Source of the DNA: Flavobacterium sp. LC2016-23
GTDB lineage: Bacteria > Bacteroidota > Bacteroidia > Flavobacteriales > Flavobacteriaceae
Assembly: GCF_009674775.1 (NCBI RefSeq)
Contig: NZ_WKKE01000021.1
Coordinates: forward strand, 45,608 to 109,607
Direction: 5' to 3'
Length of the DNA: 64,000 nt
The translations under genes and the position numbers were made by a program. Every line of letters begins with the position of its first letter. Position 1 is the stretch's first letter. The notes under the pieces are model-generated. The model was given only the letters and a program-made list of their open reading frames with translations. It was not told the origin of the DNA and searched no databases. Positions 33,265-42,169 of this stretch are shown piece after piece.

Positions 33265-34800
33265 TCACCCCAGCCAACCGTCGCGGTCTAAACTTCGGTA
33301 CTGAATGGCCTCGGCAATATGCGAGGTAATGATCTTTGCAGAATCATCTAAATCGGCAATTGTACGGGCTACTTTCAGGATCCTGTCGTAAGCGCGGGCA
33401 GAAAGATTGAGTCGTTCCATGGCGGTTTTGAGCAATTCTTTTGATGGATCGTCCAGTCCGCAAAACTCCCGGATGAGCTTGCTGCTCATTTGTGCGTTGT
33501 AATGAATATTTTCTATATTTTCGAATCGGCTGGTCTGAATTTCACGGGCTTTAGTCACCCGTTTTCGGATTTCAACACTGCTTTCGGCTTTTCGGTCATC
33601 TGCTAATTTTTCGAAAGGAACCGGTGTCACTTCGATATGAATGTCGATCCGGTCCAATAAAGGCCCGGAGATTTTGCTCATATAACGCTGCATTTCGTGT
33701 GGTGAGGAAGTATTGGGCATACTTGGATCGTTAAAAAAGCCACTCGGACTCGGATTCATACTCGCCACCAGCATAAACGATGACGGATAGGTGACCGTAA
33801 ACTTGGCTCGTGAGATAGTGACCTCGCGATCCTCCAGCGGCTGGCGCATCACCTCGAGAACATCCCGTTTGAATTCCGGCAATTCGTCTAAAAATAAAAC
33901 GCCGTTGTGTGCCATTGAAATTTCACCCGGCTGCGGGTAACTCCCTCCGCCTACCAGAGCGACATTGGAAATCGTATGATGCGGACTTCGAAACGGCCGC
34001 TGGTTCATTAACCCCACTTCTTTTAATTTGCCGGCAACACTATGAATTTTGGTGGTTTCCAAAGCTTCCCGCAACGTCATGGGCGGTAAAATGCTGGGCA
34101 GTCTTTTGGCAAGCATCGTTTTTCCCGCTCCGGGCGGGCCAATCAGGATGATGTTGTGTCCGCCAGCAGCAGCTATTTCCATGCAACGTTTGATACTTTC
34201 CTGTCCGCGTACATCCGAAAAATCAAATTCAGGAAAGTCCAGTGTTTTGTAGAACTCGGTTCGGGTATCAATGGTAGTAGGTTCCAGAGTTCCTTTTCCC
34301 TCAAAAAAAGCGATTACTTCTTTTAAATTTTCAACTCCGTACACATCAAGACCAGCCACAATCGCGGCTTCTTTTACATTTTGTTTCGGCAGGAAAAAAC
34401 CTTTATAACCTTCTTCTTTGGCTTTTATGGCAATGGGCAAAGCGCCGTTTATGGACTGCAGACCTCCGTCAAGCGAAAGTTCCCCCATGATAATGTATCG
34501 ATCCACTTCTGGTGCTTTGATCTGATCGGACGCTACCAAAATTCCGATTGCCAACGGCAAATCATAAGCCGAACCTTCTTTTCGCAAGTCAGCAGGAGCC
34601 ATATTGATGGTTATTTTTTTCCCGGGAAGCGAATATTCATTGTTCTTCAAAGCTGCCGCAATCCGGTAACTGCTTTCTTTTATGGCATTATCAGGCAAAC
34701 CCACCAAATGATACCCAATTCCTTTATCAATATTTACCTCAATGGTAATCGTTGTGGCTTCTACTCCAAAAACAGCGCTGCCGTAAACTTTAATCAACAT
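33265..34800 (-). CDS. YifB/ComM-family Mg-chelatase-like AAA ATPase
   Basis: A 511-residue protein with the full ComM layout: an N-terminal ChlI domain (1-190, beginning MLIKVYGSAVFGVEATTI), an AAA+ magnesium-chelatase-like core with Walker A GPPGAGKTML and Walker B LFLDELPEF, and a C-terminal helical domain. Homologues such as ComM are hexameric helicases that promote branch migration during natural transformation. Function here is inferred from family. It is followed (upstream on the minus strand) by the oxidoreductase gene at 34878, with a 77-bp gap. Confidence 0.93.
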   Translation of the reverse strand: MLIKVYGSAVFGVEATTITIEVNIDKGIGYHLVGLPDNAIKESSYRIAAALKNNEYSLPGKKITINMAPADLRKEGSAYDLPLAIGILVASDQIKAPEVDRYIIMGELSLDGGLQSINGALPIAIKAKEEGYKGFFLPKQNVKEAAIVAGLDVYGVENLKEVIAFFEGKGTLEPTTIDTRTEFYKTLDFPEFDFSDVRGQESIKRCMEIAAAGGHNIILIGPPGAGKTMLAKRLPSILPPMTLREALETTKIHSVAGKLKEVGLMNQRPFRSPHHTISNVALVGGGSYPQPGEISMAHNGVLFLDELPEFKRDVLEVMRQPLEDREVTISRAKFTVTYPSSFMLVASMNPSPSGFFNDPSMPNTSSPHEMQRYMSKISGPLLDRIDIHIEVTPVPFEKLADDRKAESSVEIRKRVTKAREIQTSRFENIENIHYNAQMSSKLIREFCGLDDPSKELLKTAMERLNLSARAYDRILKVARTIADLDDSAKIITSHIAEAIQYRSLDRDGWLG

Positions 34801-34877
34801 AGTATTCTTTATTAAATGTTTTTAAAACTAATTAAAAATATTTAATTTATAGCTTTTTTACTACAAAATATTAATGT

Positions 34878-35852
34878 TTAAAAATTTAGCCCAATCCGAT
34901 TTTTCACTTCTTCCACCATTTTACTCAAATCCAGACTGTTCTGATGCGACCACAATTTACTTTCGATTTGATGGTTTTGAATACAGGTGTGACATTCTAT
35001 AGCTTCATGTGCATACCCTTTCCCTAAATTGGGCAAACAGAAAGTTTCTTCCTTTCCGTCTTTAAAAACAGCATAACCATCCGCCATAAACCACGGGGTA
35101 TTAAGTTCTATTCGGCCCTGATTTCCGTTGATTGTAGCTTTTATATCACCATCATAAAGTATAGAAGCCTGTAAAACAGATTGCGCGTTTTGGTATTGCA
35201 AAAGCATAGCGGTCTGCAGATCGATTCCGTTTTTATGAAGGAGAGATTTGGCTGTAATTTCTTTTGGAAGTCCAAGGAGCACATAAGAAAGAAACAGCGG
35301 ATAAACGCCAATATCGAATAAAGCTCCTCCGCCAAGATTTTTATCAAATAGCCTTCCTCCTGCTGCTTCGTCGGCATAAAAAGCAAAATCGGCCTGTATG
35401 CTTTTTAGGTCGCCAATTATGCCCTGATTTACTTTTTCTAACACTTCCTGAACAGACGGAATAAAACGGGTCCAGAAGGCTTCCATAAAAAACCTGTTGT
35501 ACTTTTTCGAAGCTTCAGTCATACGAACGGCATCCTGATACGAGAGTGCCATTGGTTTTTCACACAAAACGTGTTTACCGCTTTCTAACGCTTTTATAGT
35601 TAATTCCGCATGGGAATCATGCGGCGTGGCGATGTAAACAATCTCCACCTGAACGTCTGCAAAAAGCGCTTCATACGAATCATAGGCTTTTGTACAGTGG
35701 TATTTTTCGGCAAATTCAGTTGCTTTTTCCTTATTTCGGGACGCCACTGCTTTCAATTCGGCATCCTCCAGCAATAGCAAATCAGTCGCAAACTGGCTGG
35801 CAATATTTCCGAGGCCAATAATCCCCCATTTTATCCTGTTCTTATTTGTCAT
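34878..35852 (-). CDS. Gfo/Idh/MocA-family oxidoreductase
   Basis: A 324-residue NAD(P)-dependent dehydrogenase. The N-terminal Rossmann fold (WGIIGLGNIASQFATDL) leads to IATPHDSHAEL and the hallmark EKPMA (about 97-101) that places the catalytic lysine. The C-terminal domain (from about 125) is the substrate half and contains GGGALFDIGVYPL. It lacks a signal peptide, so it is cytosolic. Trans-dihydrodiol or sugar dehydrogenases look similar, but the substrate cannot be deduced. Confidence 0.9.
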   Translation of the reverse strand: MTNKNRIKWGIIGLGNIASQFATDLLLLEDAELKAVASRNKEKATEFAEKYHCTKAYDSYEALFADVQVEIVYIATPHDSHAELTIKALESGKHVLCEKPMALSYQDAVRMTEASKKYNRFFMEAFWTRFIPSVQEVLEKVNQGIIGDLKSIQADFAFYADEAAGGRLFDKNLGGGALFDIGVYPLFLSYVLLGLPKEITAKSLLHKNGIDLQTAMLLQYQNAQSVLQASILYDGDIKATINGNQGRIELNTPWFMADGYAVFKDGKEETFCLPNLGKGYAHEAIECHTCIQNHQIESKLWSHQNSLDLSKMVEEVKNRIGLNF

Positions 35853-35981
35853 AAAATTCTTTAAAGCCCTAAATCAAAGGATTACCTAATAATGTGTAAA
35901 ATAAAGAAAAAACATTTTAAAAAAAACAAAAGCAGTATAACATATATTTCATATTTTTAGCATCAAATCATCAAATAACCT

Positions 35982-38978
35982 ATGAAAAAAGCCTTACTCT
36001 TACTCTTTTTCTCTGTTTTTTTAACAAAAACACAGGCACAAAATTATTTCCCTGTTAATGAAAGCGTGCAGAACAAAACTAAAAATTACACTGTTTTTAC
36101 GAACGCTACCATCTATGTTTCGCCAACCCAAAAAATCGAAAAGGGAACTTTACTGATTCAGGACGGTAAAGTAGTGGCGGTCGGAAATACCGTTTCTATC
36201 CCTAAAAATAGTATCACTATAGATCTTGAAGGAAAAACTATTTACCCTTCCTTTATTGATATTTATACCAGTTTCGGAATTGAAAAACCAAAAAGAAACC
36301 TAAATCCTGACGGCGACCGCAGTCCTTTATATGACACCAAAAGAGTGGGCTATTACTGGAATGAAAGTATTCGTCCTGAATTAAACGGATACGAAACTTT
36401 TAAATATGACACTGCAAAAGCCGAAGAATTATTAAAAGCCGGCTTTGGCGTTGTGGGTACCCATATTGCTGACGGAGTGGCACAGGGAACCGGAGTGTTA
36501 GTAGCCCTGAATAATACAGAAAACAGCAAACAAATTATAGCAGACAAAATTACCAATCATTTTGCTTTTACCAGAAGTTCCCTAACCAATCAGGCATATC
36601 CGAGTTCCTTAATGGGGATGATGGCCCTGCTGCGTCAGATGTATCTGGATCTGGACTGGTATAAAAAAGGGAATTCCGAAACCAGGGATTTATCGCTGGA
36701 AGCGCTGGCTGCCAACGAAAAACTGGTTCAGATATTTGCTACTGAAGACAAACTGAACAGCCTAAGAGCGGCTAAAATTGCCAAAGAATTTGGTTTAAAC
36801 TACGTTTTAAAAGGCAGTGGAAATGAATTCGAAAGAATCGAAGAGATCAAAAATACGAAAGCCCAATTTATTATTCCGATCAGTTTCCCTGAAGCGTATG
36901 ATGTTTCCAATCCGTACTTATCCAATCAGATCGAACTGGCCGATATGCGTTTTTGGAATCAGGCTCCTGCCAACCTTAAAGTGCTCTCCGATAACGGAAT
37001 TGTTTTTGCTTTAACAACCGATAAACTGAAGAAAACGGAAGACTTTAAAACTAATTTATTAAAAGCCATAAAATATGGTTTTGACAAAACGAAAGCTTTG
37101 GAATCGTTAACCACAATTCCGGCTGCGATCTTAGGAAAAAGCAATGAAATCGGAAGTTTAAAAACCGGCAGTTATGCCAATTTCGTGATTACGTCCGGTG
37201 AAATTTTCGATGAAAAAACCGTTCTATACGAGAACTGGGTTCAGGGAACCAAATATGTAGTCAATGATATCATGGCGAAAGATATTCGTGGTAACTATGA
37301 GCTAACGATTGGAAATGATACCTATAAATGGAAAATTGACGGAACGCAAATAGCTCCGAAATCTGAAATAACGACGGTAGCTGCTGCAAAAGTAAATAGT
37401 ACTTTTAACTTTTCTAAAAACTGGATTTCTCTGGTATTAAAACCCGGCGACACGATTAAATCTAATTTTACGCGTTTGACCGGATTGGTAGAAAAACCGG
37501 AAATTCTGTCCGGAAAAGCAGTGCTTTCAGACGGAAGCGAACTGATCTGGAATGCGAAAAGAACAAGTCTTTTTACGGAAGTAAAAGATACGATTAAAGC
37601 AGAAAAACCAAATCCAATCCTTCCGACTACTTATCCTAACGTTGCTTTTGGGGATTCAAAAAAACTAACGGCACAAACCTTACTATTCAAAAATGCCACT
37701 GTCTGGACCAATGAAAAAGAAGGTATTTTAACAGAAACCGATGTTTTAATTAAAAATAGAAAAATTGCCGCAGTGGGCAAAAACCTTTCAGATCCGTCAG
37801 CGGTTGTAATTGATGCCAAAGGAAAACATATCACAAGTGGTATTATTGACGAACATTCGCATATTGCCATTTCCCGGGGTGTAAACGAAAGCGGTCACAA
37901 CTCGACAGCAGAAGTTACCATTCAGGATGTAGTCAATTCTGAGGATATTAATATCTACAGAGATCTGGCCGGAGGCGTAACGATTTCACAATTGTTACAC
38001 GGATCTGCCAATCCAATTGGCGGGCGCTCGGCGATTGTAAAATGGAAATGGGGATCGGCTCCGGACGACATGTTATATAAAAATCAGCCTAAGTTTATCA
38101 AATTTGCTTTAGGAGAAAATGTAAAACAAGCCAATTGGGGCATTCAGAATCCAACCCGTTTTCCACAAACAAGAATGGGAGTTGAACAGGTTTTTACGGA
38201 TTATTTTCAACGTGCAAAAGAATATGACGAAAGCTGGAAAACATTTAATTCGGGTTCCAAAAAAGGAAAAGCACCAAGAGTGGATCTGGAATTGCAGACC
38301 TTAGCTGAAATCCTCAGCAAGGAAAGATTTATTACCTGCCACTCCTATATTGAATCCGAGATTTTGATGTTGATGAATGTTGCTGAAAAATTCAATTTCA
38401 GGGTAAACACATTCACTCACATTCTGGAAGGGTACAAAGTCGCTGATAAAATGAAAGAACATGGTGTAGGAGCTTCTACCTTTTCAGACTGGTGGGCTTA
38501 TAAATTTGAAGTGAATGACGCGATTCCGTTTAACGGACCGATCATGCACAATGCCGGATTAGTGGTTGCTTACAATTCTGATGATGCTGAAATGTCCCGA
38601 AGATTAAATCAGGAAGCGGCGAAAGCTGTAAAATACGGAAATATCTCTGAGGAAGAAGCCTGGAAATTTGTTACGCTGAATCCTGCCAAGCTTTTACATA
38701 TTGACGATAAAACAGGAAGTCTTAAAGTAGGCAAAGATGCCGATGTAGTCTTATGGAGCGACAATCCTTTGTCTATTTATGCCAAAGCCGAAAAAACAAT
38801 TATCGAAGGGGTTGTTTATTTTGATATTGAAAAAGATGCCGAAAAACAACTGTCTATTGCCAAAGAAAGAAGTCTTCTGATTGGTCAGATGCTACAGGAG
38901 AAAAACAAAGGAGCAAGCACACAGAAACCTGCCAAAAAAGAAAAAAAGGAGTATCACTGCGATACTTTAGAACAATAA
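35982..38978 (+). CDS. secreted two-domain amidohydrolase (degenerate + active domain)
   Basis: A 998-residue exported protein (signal peptide 1-19, LTKTQAQ). It holds two amidohydrolase-fold halves. In the first half (30-440) the metal motif HxH is lost: YPSFIDIYTSFG stands where GxxDxHxH is expected. The second half keeps it: IIDEHSHI with His625 and His627, CHSYIESE with His787, FTHILEG with His813, and the aspartate region YNSDDAEMS. The second half is therefore probably active and the first structural. The substrate is unknown; imidazolonepropionase-like or peptidase roles are possible. The next gene, 45 bp on, encodes a further degenerate amidohydrolase. Confidence 0.85.
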   Translation: MKKALLLLFFSVFLTKTQAQNYFPVNESVQNKTKNYTVFTNATIYVSPTQKIEKGTLLIQDGKVVAVGNTVSIPKNSITIDLEGKTIYPSFIDIYTSFGIEKPKRNLNPDGDRSPLYDTKRVGYYWNESIRPELNGYETFKYDTAKAEELLKAGFGVVGTHIADGVAQGTGVLVALNNTENSKQIIADKITNHFAFTRSSLTNQAYPSSLMGMMALLRQMYLDLDWYKKGNSETRDLSLEALAANEKLVQIFATEDKLNSLRAAKIAKEFGLNYVLKGSGNEFERIEEIKNTKAQFIIPISFPEAYDVSNPYLSNQIELADMRFWNQAPANLKVLSDNGIVFALTTDKLKKTEDFKTNLLKAIKYGFDKTKALESLTTIPAAILGKSNEIGSLKTGSYANFVITSGEIFDEKTVLYENWVQGTKYVVNDIMAKDIRGNYELTIGNDTYKWKIDGTQIAPKSEITTVAAAKVNSTFNFSKNWISLVLKPGDTIKSNFTRLTGLVEKPEILSGKAVLSDGSELIWNAKRTSLFTEVKDTIKAEKPNPILPTTYPNVAFGDSKKLTAQTLLFKNATVWTNEKEGILTETDVLIKNRKIAAVGKNLSDPSAVVIDAKGKHITSGIIDEHSHIAISRGVNESGHNSTAEVTIQDVVNSEDINIYRDLAGGVTISQLLHGSANPIGGRSAIVKWKWGSAPDDMLYKNQPKFIKFALGENVKQANWGIQNPTRFPQTRMGVEQVFTDYFQRAKEYDESWKTFNSGSKKGKAPRVDLELQTLAEILSKERFITCHSYIESEILMLMNVAEKFNFRVNTFTHILEGYKVADKMKEHGVGASTFSDWWAYKFEVNDAIPFNGPIMHNAGLVVAYNSDDAEMSRRLNQEAAKAVKYGNISEEEAWKFVTLNPAKLLHIDDKTGSLKVGKDADVVLWSDNPLSIYAKAEKTIIEGVVYFDIEKDAEKQLSIAKERSLLIGQMLQEKNKGASTQKPAKKEKKEYHCDTLEQ

Positions 38979-39023
38979 TAATGGCACCGTCAGCTAATTT
39001 TCAAAGTTAAAAAAACAGATAAA

Positions 39024-40331
39024 ATGAAAAACAAACACCTCTATATATTGCTGCTCTTGTTTTGTGCGTCACTTGCAGTAAATGCACAGCAAATACCGGC
39101 TCAGAAACAAACCAAATCCATTTTGATTTTAAATGCCACAGCACACTTAGGCAACGGAACCGTGATTGAAAACAGTGCTATTGGATTTAAGGATGGAAAA
39201 ATCACTTTGGTTGCGGATGCCACTACAATCAGACTTGCTGCTGGTGCCTATGATACCACCATTGATGCCAGCGGCAAACAGATCTATCCCGGATTTATTG
39301 CCCCGAACTCTACCCTTGGTCTGGTAGAAATAGATGCCGTAAAATCATCGGATGATCAGGAAGAAATTGGGAGTTTTAATCCAAATGTAAGAAGTATCAT
39401 TGCTTACAATTCAGAATCAAAGGTCGTTGAAACCGTACGTCCCAATGGAATTTTAATCGCGCAGATCACTCCGCGCGGCGGCAGAATATCAGGTACCTCT
39501 TCTGTAGTGCAACTGGATGCCTGGAGCTGGAAAGATGCTGTTTTAAAAGAAAACGACGGCATTCATCTTAATTTCCCGTCTACTTTCAGAAGATCCGGAT
39601 CGTGGTTTGAACCCGGAATAGTAGAACCTAATAAAGATTATCCGAAACAGGTGGAAGAAATAAATGCTTTCCTGGCCAATGCCAAAGCCTATAACCAAAC
39701 TGCAGCAAAAGAAAAAAACATAGTACTGGAAGCTACAAAATCCCTTTTTGACGGATCACAAACGCTTTATATCCATGCAGATGAAGAGAAACAAATTATG
39801 GACGGAATACAATTGGCTGTTAACAATCAGATTAAAAAGATTGTAATCATTGGCGGATTTGAAGCCTATAAATGTGCCGATCTTCTGCAGAAATATACTA
39901 TTGGAGTATTACTTAGACGTGTACATGATATGCCAACGAGTGATGATCAGGATGTAAACCTGCCGTATAAAATAGCTAAAATACTTACTGACAAGGGTAT
40001 ACTTGTTGGTCTTGAGAATAGTGGAGACCATGAGCGTATGAGCACAAGAAATTTACCATTTCTTGCCGGAACCTGTGCTGCTTTTGGTTTAGATAAAGAA
40101 AAGGCTTTACAGTTAATAACCTCAAATACGGCAAAATTACTGGGAATTGATTCTAGCTGCGGTACACTGGAAACAGGTAAAGATGCGACATTATTTATTT
40201 CTGAAGGAGATGCTTTAGACATGAGAACAAATAAACTTACGGCTGCCTTTATTCAGGGAAGAACCATTAATCTGGAAACTTTTCAAACTAAATTAGACGA
40301 TAAGTTTAAAGCAAAGTACAATCAGAAATAA
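39024..40331 (+). CDS. secreted amidohydrolase-like protein, metal site lost
   Basis: A 435-residue exported protein (signal peptide 1-21, LAVNAQ). It has the amidohydrolase layout, including the N-terminal beta sandwich (SILILNATAHLGNGTVIEN), IYPGFIAPNSTLGLVEI at the place of the GxxDxHxH motif, and the C-terminal TAKLLGIDSSCGTLETGKDA. The HxH pair is replaced by Asn-Ser, and I see no His at the other ligand positions except HDMPTSDD and GDHERMS. It is probably a partner of the preceding protein rather than an independent enzyme. It is co-transcribed with it (45-bp gap) and is followed by a strong terminator. Confidence 0.8.
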   Translation: MKNKHLYILLLLFCASLAVNAQQIPAQKQTKSILILNATAHLGNGTVIENSAIGFKDGKITLVADATTIRLAAGAYDTTIDASGKQIYPGFIAPNSTLGLVEIDAVKSSDDQEEIGSFNPNVRSIIAYNSESKVVETVRPNGILIAQITPRGGRISGTSSVVQLDAWSWKDAVLKENDGIHLNFPSTFRRSGSWFEPGIVEPNKDYPKQVEEINAFLANAKAYNQTAAKEKNIVLEATKSLFDGSQTLYIHADEEKQIMDGIQLAVNNQIKKIVIIGGFEAYKCADLLQKYTIGVLLRRVHDMPTSDDQDVNLPYKIAKILTDKGILVGLENSGDHERMSTRNLPFLAGTCAAFGLDKEKALQLITSNTAKLLGIDSSCGTLETGKDATLFISEGDALDMRTNKLTAAFIQGRTINLETFQTKLDDKFKAKYNQK

Positions 40332-40350
40332 GTAGATTAAACATAAAAGT

Positions 40351-40386
40351 AAGGCGCCAATTGAAAACTCATTTGGCGCCTTTTTA
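40351..40386 (+). terminator. terminator of the amidohydrolase operon
   Basis: AAGGCGCCAA (40351-40360) and TTGGCGCCTT (40373-40382) form a 10-bp stem followed by five T. Confidence 0.88.
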
Positions 40387-40670
40387 TTTGAAAAAAATCT
40401 ACATTTTAAATAAGATCATTAAAGATACAGATGTTATTACTCTTAAATTCAGAATTATTATACCGGTTTTATGTTAACAGAGCACATAAAAACCCTTTTC
40501 TGATGATTTCAAGATTACTAAATTGTAAATTTTATATCTATTTTAACAAATACACGCAAAACAATGGGGGTTAAAATGAAAAATTAACAAAAATCAAACA
40601 TTAGACTCTATTTTTTATAGGGGTGTCGAATGATTTTATATTTTTATCAAAAATTTAAAACTAAATAACT
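40387..40670 (+). promoter_or_regulatory. leader and promoter region of the ammonium transporter
   Basis: 284 bp of AT-rich non-coding DNA. A hairpin GGTTTTATGT ... ACATAAAAACC lies at 40465-40494. No perfect TAnnTTTG box was found; TTATATTTTTAT at 40636-40647 is the closest. Regulation by nitrogen status would be expected for this gene, but no known site is recognisable. Confidence 0.35.
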
Positions 40671-41987
40671 ATGCGAAAAATTATTTTAAGTGTGATTCTT
40701 ATCACTATTTTGGTACTAACCTTTGTCTCGAACTTCATCTTAACAGATAACCCGATACCTGCAGAAGCTGTAAAGTTTGATACAGGAGACACAGCCTGGA
40801 TGATTGTAGCAACTGCATTTGTACTGCTTATGACACCGGGACTTGGATTTTTCTACGGAGGTATGGTAGGTAAGAAAAACGTTATCAGTACCATGCTGCA
40901 AAGTTTTATGGCCATGGTAATTGTTACTATTTTATGGGTAGTAGTTGCTTTCGGATTGGCATTTGGACCTACGATTGGAGGAATTATCGGAAACCCTCTT
41001 CCTAATTTATTCTTTCAGGGTGTCGGTACTAATACTGCATGGAGTCTTGCCCCAACAATTCCTTTCATGTTATTCGCATTATTTCAGGCTAAATTCGCCA
41101 TCATTACACCTGCTTTAATCACTGGTGCTTTTGCAGAACGTGTTCGTTTCTGGGCTTATTTATTATTCATGGTTTTATTCATATTAGTTATATATGCTCC
41201 CTTAGCACACATGACGTGGCATCCTGACGGAGTTTTCTTTAAAATGGGAGTATTAGACTTCGCCGGAGGAACAGTAGTACACATGAGTGCTGGTTGGGCT
41301 GCATTGGCCGGAGCGATCTTCTTAGGAAAAAGAAAAATTCAAAAAGTTAATCCTGCAAGAATTACTTATGTATTATTAGGAACAGGTTTATTATGGTTCG
41401 GCTGGTTTGGTTTTAATGCAGGTTCTGCCTTAGGTTCAAACGGATTAGCTGTTCAGGCTTTAGGAACTACAACTGTTGCTGCTGCAGCTGCTGCAATGGC
41501 ATGGGTTTTCCTTGACAAAATAATCGGACACAAATTATCAGCTCTTGGCGCTTGTATCGGAGCTGTTGTAGGTCTTGTTGCTATTACTCCTGCCGCTGGT
41601 TTCGTAAGTATTCCTCATGCTATTTTCATCGGAGCTTTTGCTGCTATCGTAAGTAACCTTGTAGTAAGCAAATTCCCTAAAGGAAAAATTGATGACGCTT
41701 TGGATGTTTTTGCCTGTCACGGTGTTGGTGGAATGGTAGGAATGTTGTTAACTGGTGTTTTTGCCTCAAAAGCCATCAACCCTGTAGTTGGAGACAACCA
41801 AGGTTTGATTTTCGGTACACCGACCTTGTTTATCAACCAATTGATTGCTTTGGTAGCCGTTTCTATCTTCGCTTTCGTAGGTTCTTACATCTTATTCTTT
41901 GTAGTAAATAAAATCACTCCTCTAAGAGTTACTGAAGAAAAAGAAGAACTAGGTTTAGATATCTCTCAACACGGAGAATACCTGTAA
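40671..41987 (+). CDS. ammonium transporter, Amt/MEP/Rh family
   Basis: A 438-residue inner-membrane ammonium channel with an N-terminal signal-like helix (1-24) and about eleven membrane segments. Characteristic parts are MTPGLGFFYGGMVGKKNV, GAFAERVRFWAYLLFM, LDFAGGTVVHMSAGWAALAG with the first pore histidine region, GAVVGLVAITPAAGFVS and ACHGVGGMVGMLLTGVFA with the second pore histidine. A PII (GlnK) gene, often adjacent to amt, is absent here. The product feeds ammonium to glutamine synthetase/GOGAT, the latter encoded in this window at 12.4-18.6 kb. Confidence 0.95.
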   Translation: MRKIILSVILITILVLTFVSNFILTDNPIPAEAVKFDTGDTAWMIVATAFVLLMTPGLGFFYGGMVGKKNVISTMLQSFMAMVIVTILWVVVAFGLAFGPTIGGIIGNPLPNLFFQGVGTNTAWSLAPTIPFMLFALFQAKFAIITPALITGAFAERVRFWAYLLFMVLFILVIYAPLAHMTWHPDGVFFKMGVLDFAGGTVVHMSAGWAALAGAIFLGKRKIQKVNPARITYVLLGTGLLWFGWFGFNAGSALGSNGLAVQALGTTTVAAAAAAMAWVFLDKIIGHKLSALGACIGAVVGLVAITPAAGFVSIPHAIFIGAFAAIVSNLVVSKFPKGKIDDALDVFACHGVGGMVGMLLTGVFASKAINPVVGDNQGLIFGTPTLFINQLIALVAVSIFAFVGSYILFFVVNKITPLRVTEEKEELGLDISQHGEYL

Positions 41988-42017
41988 GAAATTTAAATTT
42001 CAAACATAACAAAAAAC

Positions 42018-42053
42018 AAAACAGCCCTCTGATTAAAACCAGAGGGCTGTTTA
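42018..42053 (+). terminator. terminator of the ammonium transporter gene
   Basis: AAACAGCCCTCTG pairs with CAGAGGGCTGTTT with an 8-base loop: a perfect 12 to 13 bp stem. Confidence 0.88.
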
Positions 42054-42089
42054 TTTGAATTAAATCGAACCTAACTAATACATATTCTA

Positions 42090-42153
42090 TATTCTTGACT
42101 CTTTCTTCTTGACTCTTTTATTCTTGACTCTTTATTCTTTATTCGTGACTCTT
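42090..42153. repeat. degenerate tandem repeat of ttcttgactcttt
   Basis: Four imperfect units (attcttgactctttc, ttcttgactctttta, ttcttgactcttta and attcgtgactctta) lie just after the dsbD stop codon on the plus strand. Non-coding; no function known. Confidence 0.65.
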
Positions 42154-42169
42154 ACACACCCCACTCAAA

